From positions 1-64,000 of the forward strand of contig JALWDJ010000094.1 in the NCBI GenBank assembly GCA_027014605.1: a DNA stretch of 64,000 bases. The letters are read 5' to 3'. Position 1 is the stretch's first letter, and each line of letters starts with the position of its first letter. Source of the DNA: Campylobacteraceae bacterium (lineage in GTDB: Bacteria > Campylobacterota > Campylobacteria > Campylobacterales > Sulfurovaceae). Below the pieces are notes generated by a model, which saw only the letters and a program-made list of their open reading frames with translations, did not search any database and had not been told where the DNA came from. Shown here piece after piece: positions 8,967 through 18,450 of the stretch. The position numbers were made by a program, and so were the translations under genes.

Positions 8967-10780
8967 GATTTGGAATAGTTATTACAGTTTTTGTACTATT
9001 TTGGATTATGTTAATTACTAGAATTTATCAAATTAGTATTAAATCTAATCTGTATTATGAAGGATTAGCTAAAAATAATATAGAGAGAAAATATTTTATA
9101 AAACCTGTTAGAGGAGAGATATTAGATAGAAATAAAAAACTTTTGGCTGTTAATAAGATAGGTTTCTCTATTAAAATTGCTCCACATTTAAAACTTAATA
9201 GTAAAGAGCTTAATCAGACTATAGATAGTATTATAGAGGAGTTTCCAGATTATAATAGAACTAAATTATTAAAAAGATATAAAAAAAAGAACTCATATTA
9301 TAATCATAGATTTATTAAAATAATTGATTTTATCTCTTATGAGGATATGATAGGAGCATATCCAAAATTGACTATTAATAAATTAATTAAAATAGATTCT
9401 GAAACAGAGAGATATTATCCTGCTGGAAGTATGGCTACACATATAGTAGGATATGTCGGTAGGTCAAATAAAAGAGATAATAGTAAAGATAATGTAGTTG
9501 ATAAAGTAGGAGTTGTTGGTAAAACGGGTTTAGAGAGACAATATAATAGGATTCTTGAGGGGGAGTTAGGTTATAGGACTGTAAAGGTTAGTGCAACAAA
9601 TAAAGTAGTTGCAGAGCTTGAGAAAAAGAAACCTATTGAAGACCAAAATTTAATACTTAATGTAGATTTAGATTTACAAAAAAAGATAAATGAGTTATTT
9701 GCAGGACAGGCAGGAGTAGCTATTGTTATGAATGTAAATGGAGATGTATTGGCTGCTGTTAGTTATCCCTCTTATGACCCAAATCTATTTGTTGGAGGTA
9801 TCTCTTCAAAAAAATGGAGAGCTCTTATAGATGACCTTAATCACCCTTTTACAAATAAGATTGTATCTGGATTATATCCGCCAGGTTCTAGTATTAAGAT
9901 GGGAATGGCATTAGCATATTCAAAATCAGGAAAGGGGGCATTAGATAAGGCAGAATATTGTAAGGGATATATTAAAATAGGTAAAAATAAACATAAGTTT
10001 AGATGTTGGTCCAAATGGGGACATGGAACGGTAAATTTAAGAAAAGCAATTAGAGAGAGTTGTGATGTCTATTTTTATAATAAGAGTCTTCAAGTTGGTA
10101 TTAATGATATGTCAAAATACCTAAATGAGTTTGGATTAGGTGTTAAAACTGGGATAGATTTACCAAGAGAGAGGTCAGGAGTCATTCCAAACAAAGAGTG
10201 GAAGATGAGAACATATAAACAGCCATGGTATCTAGGTGAAACTATAATTGCTTCTATTGGACAAGGATATGATTTGGTTACACCTATACAGGTTGCTAGA
10301 TATACAGCATTTTTAGCAACTAAGAAACTTCCTACACCTCACTTAGCACATATTGTAGCAGGTAAGATTGTTAAACCTGAATATAAAGAGATAGATGTAA
10401 ATTGGCATCATTTAGATTTAATTCGTAAAGGTATGTATGATGTATGTAACTCTCCAAGGGGTACTGCTAGAAGATTTATGTCACATCTTCCAATAGTTGT
10501 AGCTGGTAAGACAGGGACTTCTCAAGTTATATCCATTCCACAACGAGAGAAGAGAAGAATGAAAGAGTCTGAGATGGAGTATTATAGTCGGTCTCATGCA
10601 TGGTTAACAACCTATGCACCTTTTCATAATCCTAAATATGTAGTAACTGTATTAGTTGAACATGGGGGACATGGAGGTAGTGCCTCTGCACCAATTGCTG
10701 CTGCTATATATAGATGGATGTATAAAAAGGGTTATTTTAAAGATAAAGATGAGAAGGTATCTTCATCTAAATCTAAATAG
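8960..10780 (+). CDS. mrdA: Penicillin-binding protein 2 (peptidoglycan transpeptidase)
   Basis: 'RGEILDRNKKLLA', 'YPPGSSIKM' (SxxK), 'VVAGKTGTSQV' (KTG). Confidence 0.93.
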   Translation: MVRFGIVITVFVLFWIMLITRIYQISIKSNLYYEGLAKNNIERKYFIKPVRGEILDRNKKLLAVNKIGFSIKIAPHLKLNSKELNQTIDSIIEEFPDYNRTKLLKRYKKKNSYYNHRFIKIIDFISYEDMIGAYPKLTINKLIKIDSETERYYPAGSMATHIVGYVGRSNKRDNSKDNVVDKVGVVGKTGLERQYNRILEGELGYRTVKVSATNKVVAELEKKKPIEDQNLILNVDLDLQKKINELFAGQAGVAIVMNVNGDVLAAVSYPSYDPNLFVGGISSKKWRALIDDLNHPFTNKIVSGLYPPGSSIKMGMALAYSKSGKGALDKAEYCKGYIKIGKNKHKFRCWSKWGHGTVNLRKAIRESCDVYFYNKSLQVGINDMSKYLNEFGLGVKTGIDLPRERSGVIPNKEWKMRTYKQPWYLGETIIASIGQGYDLVTPIQVARYTAFLATKKLPTPHLAHIVAGKIVKPEYKEIDVNWHHLDLIRKGMYDVCNSPRGTARRFMSHLPIVVAGKTGTSQVISIPQREKRRMKESEMEYYSRSHAWLTTYAPFHNPKYVVTVLVEHGGHGGSASAPIAAAIYRWMYKKGYFKDKDEKVSSSKSK

Positions 10781-10869
10781 TTTAATAATTTTTACTTAAA
10801 AAAATATTAATTTTAATAAAAAATATTATTTTTAATACTTTTTTTAATACAATATTGTATAATTTTAAA

Positions 10870-11832
10870 ATGAGAAGAATTATACTACTAATTATAATGA
10901 CCATTGGATTTATTAATGCTATTGAGTACAAAATAGTACATGTACAAAAAGGGGGTAGAGTTAATGTTAGAGAAGTTCCTATTATAAACTCTATTACTAA
11001 AGTGGGAACAATTCCATATTATGCTGTTGGTATCAAAATAAGGGATTGTAAATATGGTAGTGATGGTAAAGAGTGGTGTTATATATCCTATCCAATGGGT
11101 GCAAAACATCTTGATGGTTGGATTAGAAAATATTATCTTGCACCAATGGGTAGTGATTTTACATCAAATATATATATTAAGAGTTTTTTACAGAACTTCT
11201 ATAAATCTGATGAGGAGAATTTTTTAGATAAATTAAAAGTATTTTATCGTACTCCAATGCAACAATATTTCTATAGAAGAAATGTAAATCTTATACAACT
11301 TAGAACTGCAAAGGTAAATTTTTATAAAAAATGGCCAATTAGACACTATACTCTATTGAGCTTTAAGATTTTAGTAAAAAGAGTTAACTATATTGATGTT
11401 AAAACAGTTGTTAGATGGAGATTAAAAAATCAATATGAGAGTAGCTCAGGAATAGATATTCAAAAAGTAAGATTAATCCCAACAAATGGTGAATTTAAGG
11501 TACTTGCTATTAAAAACCTTCAACATCTAGTTGATACAGATGAAAATATAGCTGATGATGTTAATAACACTCTATTAGTACCTTCAGATATTAATAGAAG
11601 TATTAAACAATTTTACATAAAAGTTGGTAGTTTTTTCTCTACTCCAAATAAGCAATATCTTGAAAAGATTTCACAAAATGGATTTAATTATATTATAAAA
11701 GAGGTTACTCAAGATGGGGCTATAATTAAGAGAGTATATATAGGTCCATATAGTACAGCTAAAGAGGTAGAGGATAATTTAAAAATTGTTAGAGAGAAGA
11801 TTAATTCAAACGCTTATATCCAAAGCTTTTAA
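10870..11832 (+). CDS. Exported SH3-like + SPOR-like domain protein
   Basis: Start moved to ATG at 10870 (MRRIILLIIMTIGFINA signal); 'GGRVNVREVPIINSITKVGTI' SH3-like; C-terminal 'FYIKVGSFF…RVYIGPYSTAKEVEDNL' SPOR-like. Confidence 0.7.
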   Translation: MRRIILLIIMTIGFINAIEYKIVHVQKGGRVNVREVPIINSITKVGTIPYYAVGIKIRDCKYGSDGKEWCYISYPMGAKHLDGWIRKYYLAPMGSDFTSNIYIKSFLQNFYKSDEENFLDKLKVFYRTPMQQYFYRRNVNLIQLRTAKVNFYKKWPIRHYTLLSFKILVKRVNYIDVKTVVRWRLKNQYESSSGIDIQKVRLIPTNGEFKVLAIKNLQHLVDTDENIADDVNNTLLVPSDINRSIKQFYIKVGSFFSTPNKQYLEKISQNGFNYIIKEVTQDGAIIKRVYIGPYSTAKEVEDNLKIVREKINSNAYIQSF

Positions 11833-11908
11833 TAAAAACTTTTAATTAATCGTAGGTTTTTTAGAAACTTATGATAAAATTAAATGAAAAATATTAAAAG
11901 GATTTAGG

Positions 11909-11992
11909 TTGTTAAAAAAGATATTTGGTTTTCTTTTTATTCTTCTATCATCAGGCATTTCAGTTTGGTATCCTTTGCTTAAACTCTTTTAG
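11909..11992 (+). CDS. Candidate 27-aa single-TM micropeptide leading the XpaC/TelA cassette (TTG start)
   Basis: Reads (M)LKKIFGFLFILLSSGISVWYPLLKLF*; preceded by AAAAGGATTTAGG; its TAG overlaps the AGGAG RBS of the next gene. Not in the ORF track. Confidence 0.4.
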   Translation: MLKKIFGFLFILLSSGISVWYPLLKLF

Positions 11993-12000
11993 GAGATTTT

Positions 12001-12831
12001 ATGTCAAAAGCAAAACGATACAATCCCGATTTTAAAAAGGATAAATCTTTTCTTAAAAAAGGAATTTTTCTATATATATTTTTAATTCCACTATTTATAG
12101 CTATTACGATATCTCTATTAATGCTAAAGGTAAAATATTTTATAGCCAATATAATTGCATTTGGACTATTTTTTGCAACAGCAAAAGCAAACTCTATAGG
12201 TTTAGCTCAAGAGTTGGAGTATTACACCAAAACACTTACAAAAGCTCCTAAAATACCATATAAACTAATAGCAGGAGTTCTACTCGGTATATCTACATTT
12301 TTTAGTGCATCTATTGCAGGTTATCAAAACATATTTATTGGTATCTTTTTGGGAGTTATAGCCTCTATAGGATATTTTCTATATTATGGATTTGACCCAA
12401 GAGCAGATAAGCTTACAAATATTGGTGATATTTCAGCAGAGTTTGTCTTAGAGACATTAGCCAAGGCTAGAGGCAAATTAAAGAGTATTGAAGAGGATAT
12501 GACTCATATTAAAGATACAAAACTCACCTCTCAACTAAGAGTTGCTATCAATAAGGCTTATGAGATATTGAAAAATATAGAAGATGACCCAAAAGATGTA
12601 AGGGTTGCTAGAAAATTTATTATTGTATATATAGATGGTATTAAAAAAGTTACACAATCATATATAGAGTTAGATGAAAAAGATATAACATATGAGACAA
12701 AAGAGAAGTTATATAATCTATTATCCGATGTAGAAGATAGATTTGAAAAAGAGATATTAAGATTAAAAAGAAATAATCAATTTGACCTTGATGTAAATAT
12801 TGATGTACTTCAAGAGCAGATTAAAAATTAA
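12001..12831 (+). CDS. XpaC family (5-bromo-4-chloroindolyl phosphate hydrolysis-type) membrane protein
   Basis: Two to four N-terminal TM segments and a charged helical C-terminus ('FVLETLAKARGKLKSIEEDM…'); located directly upstream of telA. Confidence 0.7.
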   Translation: MSKAKRYNPDFKKDKSFLKKGIFLYIFLIPLFIAITISLLMLKVKYFIANIIAFGLFFATAKANSIGLAQELEYYTKTLTKAPKIPYKLIAGVLLGISTFFSASIAGYQNIFIGIFLGVIASIGYFLYYGFDPRADKLTNIGDISAEFVLETLAKARGKLKSIEEDMTHIKDTKLTSQLRVAINKAYEILKNIEDDPKDVRVARKFIIVYIDGIKKVTQSYIELDEKDITYETKEKLYNLLSDVEDRFEKEILRLKRNNQFDLDVNIDVLQEQIKN

Positions 12832-12846
12832 TATAAGGATAGATAA

Positions 12847-13989
12847 ATGGAGACAAAAAGTAAAGAGATTATAGAGGCAACTATTGAGGCTAAAAGTGAA
12901 AATCTACCTGCTGTTATGCCAGAAGAGCAGAGTAAATTAGAAAAAGCATTAAGTGAATTGGATTTTAATAATAGAACATCTATTATCTATTTTGGTGCAT
13001 CTGTTCAAGAGGAGCTTGATGATATATCAAATCGTATGATAGATGGGGTTAAAAATAAAGATACAGGTGCAGTTGGAGCTGTTTTAAATGAGATGGTAGC
13101 TTCTATTAAAGGTTTTAATATAGAGGAGTTAAATCCAAATAAAAAACTGCCTTGGTATAAAAGTCTATTTGGTGGAACTAAGCCTTTAGTTAAATTTATG
13201 CAAGGGTATGAAGAGGTTAGGGACCAGATAGATGAGATTTCAAATAGCCTAGAGGGACATAAATCTCAACTTATGAGAGATGTAAAATCATTAGATAAAC
13301 TCTATGAGGCAAATTTAGACTATTTTAGAAATTTAGAGATATATATACAAGCAGGAGAGATAAAACTAAAAGAGTTAAATGAGAAAATTCTCCCAGAGTA
13401 TGAGGCTAAAGCTAAGAGTGGGGATATGATGACAATACAGGATTTAAAAGAGATGAGAGGTTTTAGAGATGATTTAGAGAGAAGAGTACACGATTTAAGG
13501 CTATCAAGACAGGTTGCAATGCAGTCTCTTCCTAGTATTAGACTTATTCAAGAGAATGATAAATCTTTAATAAATAAGATTACATCAACCATTGTAAATA
13601 CTGTTCCACTCTGGAGAAATCAATTAGCTCAAACTGTTACCATTTTTAGAAGTCATGAGTCAGCAAAAGCTCTTAAAAATGCAAATGATTTAACAAATGA
13701 GCTATTAGAGAAGAATGCAGAGGGGTTGAGAGAGGCGAATAAGGAGATTAGAACTCAAATGGAGAGAGGTCTTTTTGATATTGAGAGTATTAAGAAAGCA
13801 AATCAGACTCTAATAGATACATTAAATGATTCACTAAGAATTGCAGATGAGGGTAGAGAAGCAAGAGTTAAAGCGCTTAATGAGCTACACAAAACAGAGC
13901 AGGAGCTAAAAGATGCTCTACTTGCTACAAAAGCAAAAATGGAGACCTCATCAGATAAATTAGTAGAAGATTTAAATAAGAAGGGGTAG
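12847..13989 (+). CDS. TelA/KlaA family 'toxic anion resistance' protein
   Basis: 380 aa; 'NPNKKLPWYKSLFGGTKPLVKFMQGYEEVRDQIDEISNSLEGHKSQLMRDVKSLDKLYE', 'LPSIRLIQENDKSLINKI', 'VPLWRNQLAQTVTIFRSHES'. Confidence 0.9.
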   Translation: METKSKEIIEATIEAKSENLPAVMPEEQSKLEKALSELDFNNRTSIIYFGASVQEELDDISNRMIDGVKNKDTGAVGAVLNEMVASIKGFNIEELNPNKKLPWYKSLFGGTKPLVKFMQGYEEVRDQIDEISNSLEGHKSQLMRDVKSLDKLYEANLDYFRNLEIYIQAGEIKLKELNEKILPEYEAKAKSGDMMTIQDLKEMRGFRDDLERRVHDLRLSRQVAMQSLPSIRLIQENDKSLINKITSTIVNTVPLWRNQLAQTVTIFRSHESAKALKNANDLTNELLEKNAEGLREANKEIRTQMERGLFDIESIKKANQTLIDTLNDSLRIADEGREARVKALNELHKTEQELKDALLATKAKMETSSDKLVEDLNKKG

Positions 13990-13992
13990 TAG

Positions 13993-15069
13993 ATGGGACT
14001 TTTTGATTGGATAGGTGGGCAGTTTATAGATGTTATTGAATGGCTTGATGATAGTCATGATACTATGGTATATAGATTTCCAAGGCATGGAAATGAGATA
14101 AAATATGGAGCAAAACTTATAGTTAGAGAGTCACAAGTAGCTGTTTTTGTAAATGAGGGAGTAGTTGCAGATGTATTACAACCTGGAATTTATGAGTTAG
14201 AGACTAAAAATTTACCAATCTTAACTTCACTGAAACATTGGGACCATGGATTTAACTCTCCATTTAAGGCTGAAGTATATTTTTTTAATACAAAAAGATT
14301 TCCAAATCTAAAATGGGGAACAAAAAATCCAATTATGGTAAGAGACCCAGAGTTCTATATGGTAAGGCTTCGAGCTTTTGGAACTTATGAGATACGCATA
14401 ATAGACCCTAAAAAGTTTATGGTAGAGATAGTTGGAACTGATGGACACTTTACAGTTGATGAGATAGATGAGCAGTTAAAAAATCTAATACTCTCTAAAT
14501 TTACAAGAGTATTAGGTGAGAGCAAAATACCAATTTTAGATTTAGCCTCTAATTATGAGAAGTTTAGTAAATATATTACTAAAAATATTGCTCCATATTT
14601 TAAAGAGTATGGATTAGAACTTACAAAAGTTATTGTAGAGAATATCTCTCTTCCTGAAAATGTAGAAAAAGCACTAGATAAAAGAACAAGTAGAGAGGTG
14701 ACAGGAAATCTTGATGATAATCTAAAATATCAAGCAGGTGAAGCCTTAGCTAACTCTAAAGGTGGAGGTACTATTGGTGATATAATGGGGGCAGGAATTG
14801 GTTTTTCTATGGGACAAGAGATGTTTGCCAATAGAGACAAAGAGAAAGATACTCCTCCACCACTCCCATCAAGAGATACAAAAATGTATCATATTGCTGT
14901 TGATAATCTCTCACAAGGTCCTTATGATGTACGAACTATTCAACAGTTTATTGATAAAGGAGATATTAAAAGAGATACTTTAGTATGGACAAAAGGTATG
15001 AAAAATTGGGAGAGTGCAGGTGAAGTATTATCTGAACTCTTTGAAAATACACCTCCACCACTTCCATAA
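13993..15069 (+). CDS. SPFH-domain (YdjI-type) protein with C-terminal GYF_2-like domain
   Basis: 'MGLFDWIGGQFIDVIEWLDDSHDTMVYRFPRHGNEIKYGAKLIVRESQVAVFVNEG'; C-terminal 'MYHIAVDNLSQGPYDVRTIQQFIDKGDIKRDTLVWTKGMKNWESAGEV' GYF_2-like, flanked by TPPPLP motifs. Confidence 0.82.
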   Translation: MGLFDWIGGQFIDVIEWLDDSHDTMVYRFPRHGNEIKYGAKLIVRESQVAVFVNEGVVADVLQPGIYELETKNLPILTSLKHWDHGFNSPFKAEVYFFNTKRFPNLKWGTKNPIMVRDPEFYMVRLRAFGTYEIRIIDPKKFMVEIVGTDGHFTVDEIDEQLKNLILSKFTRVLGESKIPILDLASNYEKFSKYITKNIAPYFKEYGLELTKVIVENISLPENVEKALDKRTSREVTGNLDDNLKYQAGEALANSKGGGTIGDIMGAGIGFSMGQEMFANRDKEKDTPPPLPSRDTKMYHIAVDNLSQGPYDVRTIQQFIDKGDIKRDTLVWTKGMKNWESAGEVLSELFENTPPPLP

Positions 15070-15080
15070 ATTGGAGTGCC

Positions 15081-16166
15081 ATGAAGTTTAAACCAAAAAA
15101 TTTTATATGTAAAAATTGTGGTGGGGTTTTAAGATATGATGTTTTATCTCATGAGTTAAAGTGTGATTTTTGTGGTTCTATTGAGAAAATAGAGAAATCA
15201 AATAAGCCAATAGAAGAGTATGATTTTAAAGAGGGTTTAGCAAAATTTTCTAAAAATAGAGTTGTGGATAATAGAGAGATTACATGTAATAAGTGTGGTG
15301 CTACATTTAAGTTAGACTCTTATGAGTTAAGCTCTCTTTGCCCATATTGTAAAACTCCTATTATTACAGATTTAACAAAAGATATACAACCAAAATCTCT
15401 AATCCCATTTGAAATAACGGAAAAAGAGGCACAAGAGAGATTTAAAAAGTGGATTGGCTCATTATGGTTCGCTCCAAATCAGTTAAAAGATTTTGTTGAT
15501 GGAAACAAAAAACTAATTGGATATTATCTTCCATATTGGACATTTGATAGTAATACAAGAACAAAATATAGTGGAGAGAGAGGAGATATATATTTTGTAA
15601 CAGTTAAAAGAGTAGTTGAGATAAATGGTGAAGATGTGGAGATAGAGGAAGAAGAGCCTAGAATTATGTGGACTCCTGTTAGTGGTGAAGTTTATCATAG
15701 TTTTGATGATGTGACAGTTGGTGCTTCTAAAACAATATCTCATAGTCTATTAGATAGATTAGCCCCCTGGAATACAAAAGAGTTAATCCCTTTTAATGAG
15801 AAGTATCTATCTGGATTTGTATCTGAAGAATATACGATAGATTTAAATGAGGGTTTTAGATATGCAAAAGAGCAGATGAAGAGAGTTATTATAGGAGATA
15901 TTAAACGAGATATTGGAGGAGACCAACAGCAGATAGATTATATGCATACAGAGTATAGTGATACGACATATAAAGATACACTATTTCCAATATATTCAGC
16001 AGAGTTTAAATGGCAAGGAAAACTATATGACTATCTTATAAATGGACAGAGTGGAAAGGTTGTAGGAGAGAGACCATATAGCGTTGTTAAGATAACTATA
16101 GCTATTATCTCAACTATTACTATCTTGGTTATTATATATTATATATATGGGCGTTATCACCATTAG
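15081..16166 (+). CDS. TFIIB-type zinc-ribbon membrane protein (YdjG-like)
   Basis: 'CKNCGGVLRYDVLSHELKCDFCGS', 'CNKCGATFKLDSYELSSLCPYCKTPI', C-terminal TM 'ITIAIISTITILVIIYYIYG'. Confidence 0.78.
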   Translation: MKFKPKNFICKNCGGVLRYDVLSHELKCDFCGSIEKIEKSNKPIEEYDFKEGLAKFSKNRVVDNREITCNKCGATFKLDSYELSSLCPYCKTPIITDLTKDIQPKSLIPFEITEKEAQERFKKWIGSLWFAPNQLKDFVDGNKKLIGYYLPYWTFDSNTRTKYSGERGDIYFVTVKRVVEINGEDVEIEEEEPRIMWTPVSGEVYHSFDDVTVGASKTISHSLLDRLAPWNTKELIPFNEKYLSGFVSEEYTIDLNEGFRYAKEQMKRVIIGDIKRDIGGDQQQIDYMHTEYSDTTYKDTLFPIYSAEFKWQGKLYDYLINGQSGKVVGERPYSVVKITIAIISTITILVIIYYIYGRYHH

Positions 16167-16179
16167 GTAATGGTGATAA
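16154..16179. terminator. Bidirectional hairpin terminator between convergent genes
   Basis: Perfect inverted repeat TTATCACCATTA-GG-TAATGGTGATAA; the + strand gene's TAG stop straddles the loop. Confidence 0.8.
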
Positions 16180-16182
16180 TTA

Positions 16183-18216
16183 TTAGATTTTAAATATAAA
16201 ATCACCTCCATCTAAACTCTCATTTTTATATTGAGGTTTTTGTCTATTATGGGTTTTATTTTCAACATATTTTTTGATATAATCAGCAAGAGTTGTAAAT
16301 CTAATATATCCCTTTTTAGTTCCATCTTCTCCCTCTAGTGCTTTTAGAAGGGCTTGTGTAAATGGTGAGTGGTTAGTACCATCTGATACAGGTTGGTCAT
16401 CTCCTGCTGTTAATATATTAATAGATTTTTTATTTAGTAAATCTCTAAATATAGATGAAGAGCTATTACTATTAGCATTATTTGTTGTTATTTCTTTAGT
16501 TGGTCGTATTCTAACTGAACGAGTTTTACTATCATATTCAACTCTATCTAACTCTTTAGCAGATGATGATGGTATAGATTTTTTTGCATATTTACTATCC
16601 ATTGCAAGTCCAGAAAAACATGAGTCTAAAATAATACCAATATGTTTAGCCCTTGTATCTCTTGTATACATAACAAGTGAACTTATGCTAATGGCTGATT
16701 TATCATAGTACATTACATCAGGATTTGGATTATTGAGGTCTGCATTAAAATCATAAGGTAAAATATAACCCTCTCTGACACCATTATATCCTGTTACTGC
16801 ATCTCCATGCCCTGCAAAATAGAAAAGTGTTGCATCTTGATTTGTTGATGTCTGTTTTATCTTTTTAAGTGCATCTAATATTCTCTCTTTTGTAGCATTT
16901 TCATTATATAACTCAATTACTTCAAATCCTTTTTTTCTTAAAAGTTTTGCTACACTTCTAGCATCATTTACAGCATTAGCAAGTCGTGGAATAGATAATC
17001 TTTTATAGTGGTCAATTCCTACAACAATAGCATACTCTTTGCGATACCATGATGATATACCATTTTGATTAGTGGTAGCTATAGGTGCATTTGAACTACT
17101 AGATGAGCTAAGAGTTGGTTCATAGCTATTTCTTATCTCAAATAGTTTAATTCTCTTTTTTCCTTCTAATCCAACTAATAGATGTCCAGATTTATTAATA
17201 CTAACACTATATCCTCTATCTTTTAGTACAATATTTGTAATATGTCTCTTCTTTTCTAAATCCCATAATCTAATAGTCTTATCCTCTGAAGAGGTTGCCA
17301 TATATGCTCTATTTCTTGCCACTGCAATATCTGTAATTGGTTCTCTATGTTGATTAAACTCTTTTAGAGTATTTCCTTGATTATCTTTAAATTTAATTGT
17401 GTATTTCCATACAGGTGGACCATTTCTTTTTCTATAGTTTCCCTCTGCACTCTCTACTTCTGTAAGTCCTAATATAGTATAGTCATCAAATGATTTTGCT
17501 GCTTTTATCTCTCCATACTCATTTGATGGAGCTAGATATGAGTATATCTCTCTTTTTCGTAAAATATCCCATATTTTTACCTTTTTATCTTTTGCTGTTG
17601 AGACTATTTTTCTATTATAATCGATAAATCCTATATTAGTAACACTATCTCTATGTCCTTCTAATTTTGCTATCTGTTCACCTGAATTAATATTCCAAAT
17701 ATCAATAACTTTATCATCTCCACCACTAGCTACTTTTTTATTATCTGAACTAATAGCAATAGCCAATATATCATTTGAGCTACTTCTCATTCTTTTTACA
17801 AGATTAAAACTATCTAAATTCCAAATCTCAACATATCCATCATCTCCACTACAAGCAAGATATTTTCCATCACTACTAATATCTACTGCTTTTATCTCAT
17901 CATTTTTACTCTCTATTGAGCTAATTGGTTTTAAATCTAAATTATATATAGTAATAGTGCTACTATCTCCATAAGCTATAATGGTATTATTTTTAGGATT
18001 AAATTTTACTCCATATAATTTATAGTTGCTATATATACTATTTATAAAATCGTAACTAAGCTCTCCACCAATTACTGTTAGTGGCTCTTTTATATCTTTT
18101 ACTTTTACAGATGAGGTTGATATTGATATTCCCTTATTTATTGTTGGACTATTTTGACAAGCTGTTAAAGTTAGGATACTTAAGCTTATTAGTAAATATT
18201 TTAGATTAATTTTCAT
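16183..18216 (-). CDS. WD40-repeat caspase (peptidase C14) family predicted lipoprotein
   Basis: N-terminus 'MKINLKYLLISLSILTLTAC' (lipobox LTAC); WD repeats '…DGYVEIWNLD', 'DDKVIDIWNINSG', 'KDKKVKIWDI', 'SEDKTIRLWDL'; caspase His 'LFYFAGHGDAV' and Cys 'IGIILDSCFSG'. Confidence 0.9.
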   Translation of the reverse strand: MKINLKYLLISLSILTLTACQNSPTINKGISISTSSVKVKDIKEPLTVIGGELSYDFINSIYSNYKLYGVKFNPKNNTIIAYGDSSTITIYNLDLKPISSIESKNDEIKAVDISSDGKYLACSGDDGYVEIWNLDSFNLVKRMRSSSNDILAIAISSDNKKVASGGDDKVIDIWNINSGEQIAKLEGHRDSVTNIGFIDYNRKIVSTAKDKKVKIWDILRKREIYSYLAPSNEYGEIKAAKSFDDYTILGLTEVESAEGNYRKRNGPPVWKYTIKFKDNQGNTLKEFNQHREPITDIAVARNRAYMATSSEDKTIRLWDLEKKRHITNIVLKDRGYSVSINKSGHLLVGLEGKKRIKLFEIRNSYEPTLSSSSSSNAPIATTNQNGISSWYRKEYAIVVGIDHYKRLSIPRLANAVNDARSVAKLLRKKGFEVIELYNENATKERILDALKKIKQTSTNQDATLFYFAGHGDAVTGYNGVREGYILPYDFNADLNNPNPDVMYYDKSAISISSLVMYTRDTRAKHIGIILDSCFSGLAMDSKYAKKSIPSSSAKELDRVEYDSKTRSVRIRPTKEITTNNANSNSSSSIFRDLLNKKSINILTAGDDQPVSDGTNHSPFTQALLKALEGEDGTKKGYIRFTTLADYIKKYVENKTHNRQKPQYKNESLDGGDFIFKI

Positions 18217-18260
18217 GACTTTTCCTTGTTTTTAATCGTAGATTTTAATTTTAATATATC

Positions 18261-18279
18261 TAAATGTCTTTAAAGTGTC
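18261..18279 (-). promoter_or_regulatory. GACA direct-repeat motif upstream of WD40-caspase gene
   Basis: Minus strand GACACTTTAAAGACATTTA, then 7 nt, then TAAAAT; matches the motif at 19922-19940 at 17/19 positions with the same spacing. Confidence 0.5.
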
Positions 18280-18414
18280 TTTTTCCCTTAATTTTTTCTT
18301 ATAATAATGATGATTATACATTAAATTATATTATATATTAATTATGTAGTTATAAACTATTTTTTTTTATATATAAATTTAATCTTTTTAACATACTATT
18401 TATATAAATTTTCT

Positions 18415-18420
18415 TATAAT
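18415..18420 (+). promoter_or_regulatory. Putative -10 element for caspase-DUF4384 gene
   Basis: TATAAT within TTTTCTTATAATTAATC, 30 nt before the ATG at 18451. Confidence 0.4.
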
Positions 18421-18450
18421 TAATCTATTATTAAATATTAAGGATTTTTT

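Noticed and set aside
12847-13989. Tellurite resistance function from the TelA name
   Set aside because: Family name only; no ter genes are visible and the broader family is linked to membrane stress, so no tellurite claim is made.
11847-18243. Shared TTAATCGTAGRTTTT sequence upstream of XpaC and in the WD40-caspase leader
   Set aside because: Only ~15 nt in AT-rich DNA and in opposite orientations relative to the genes; not strong enough to claim co-regulation.
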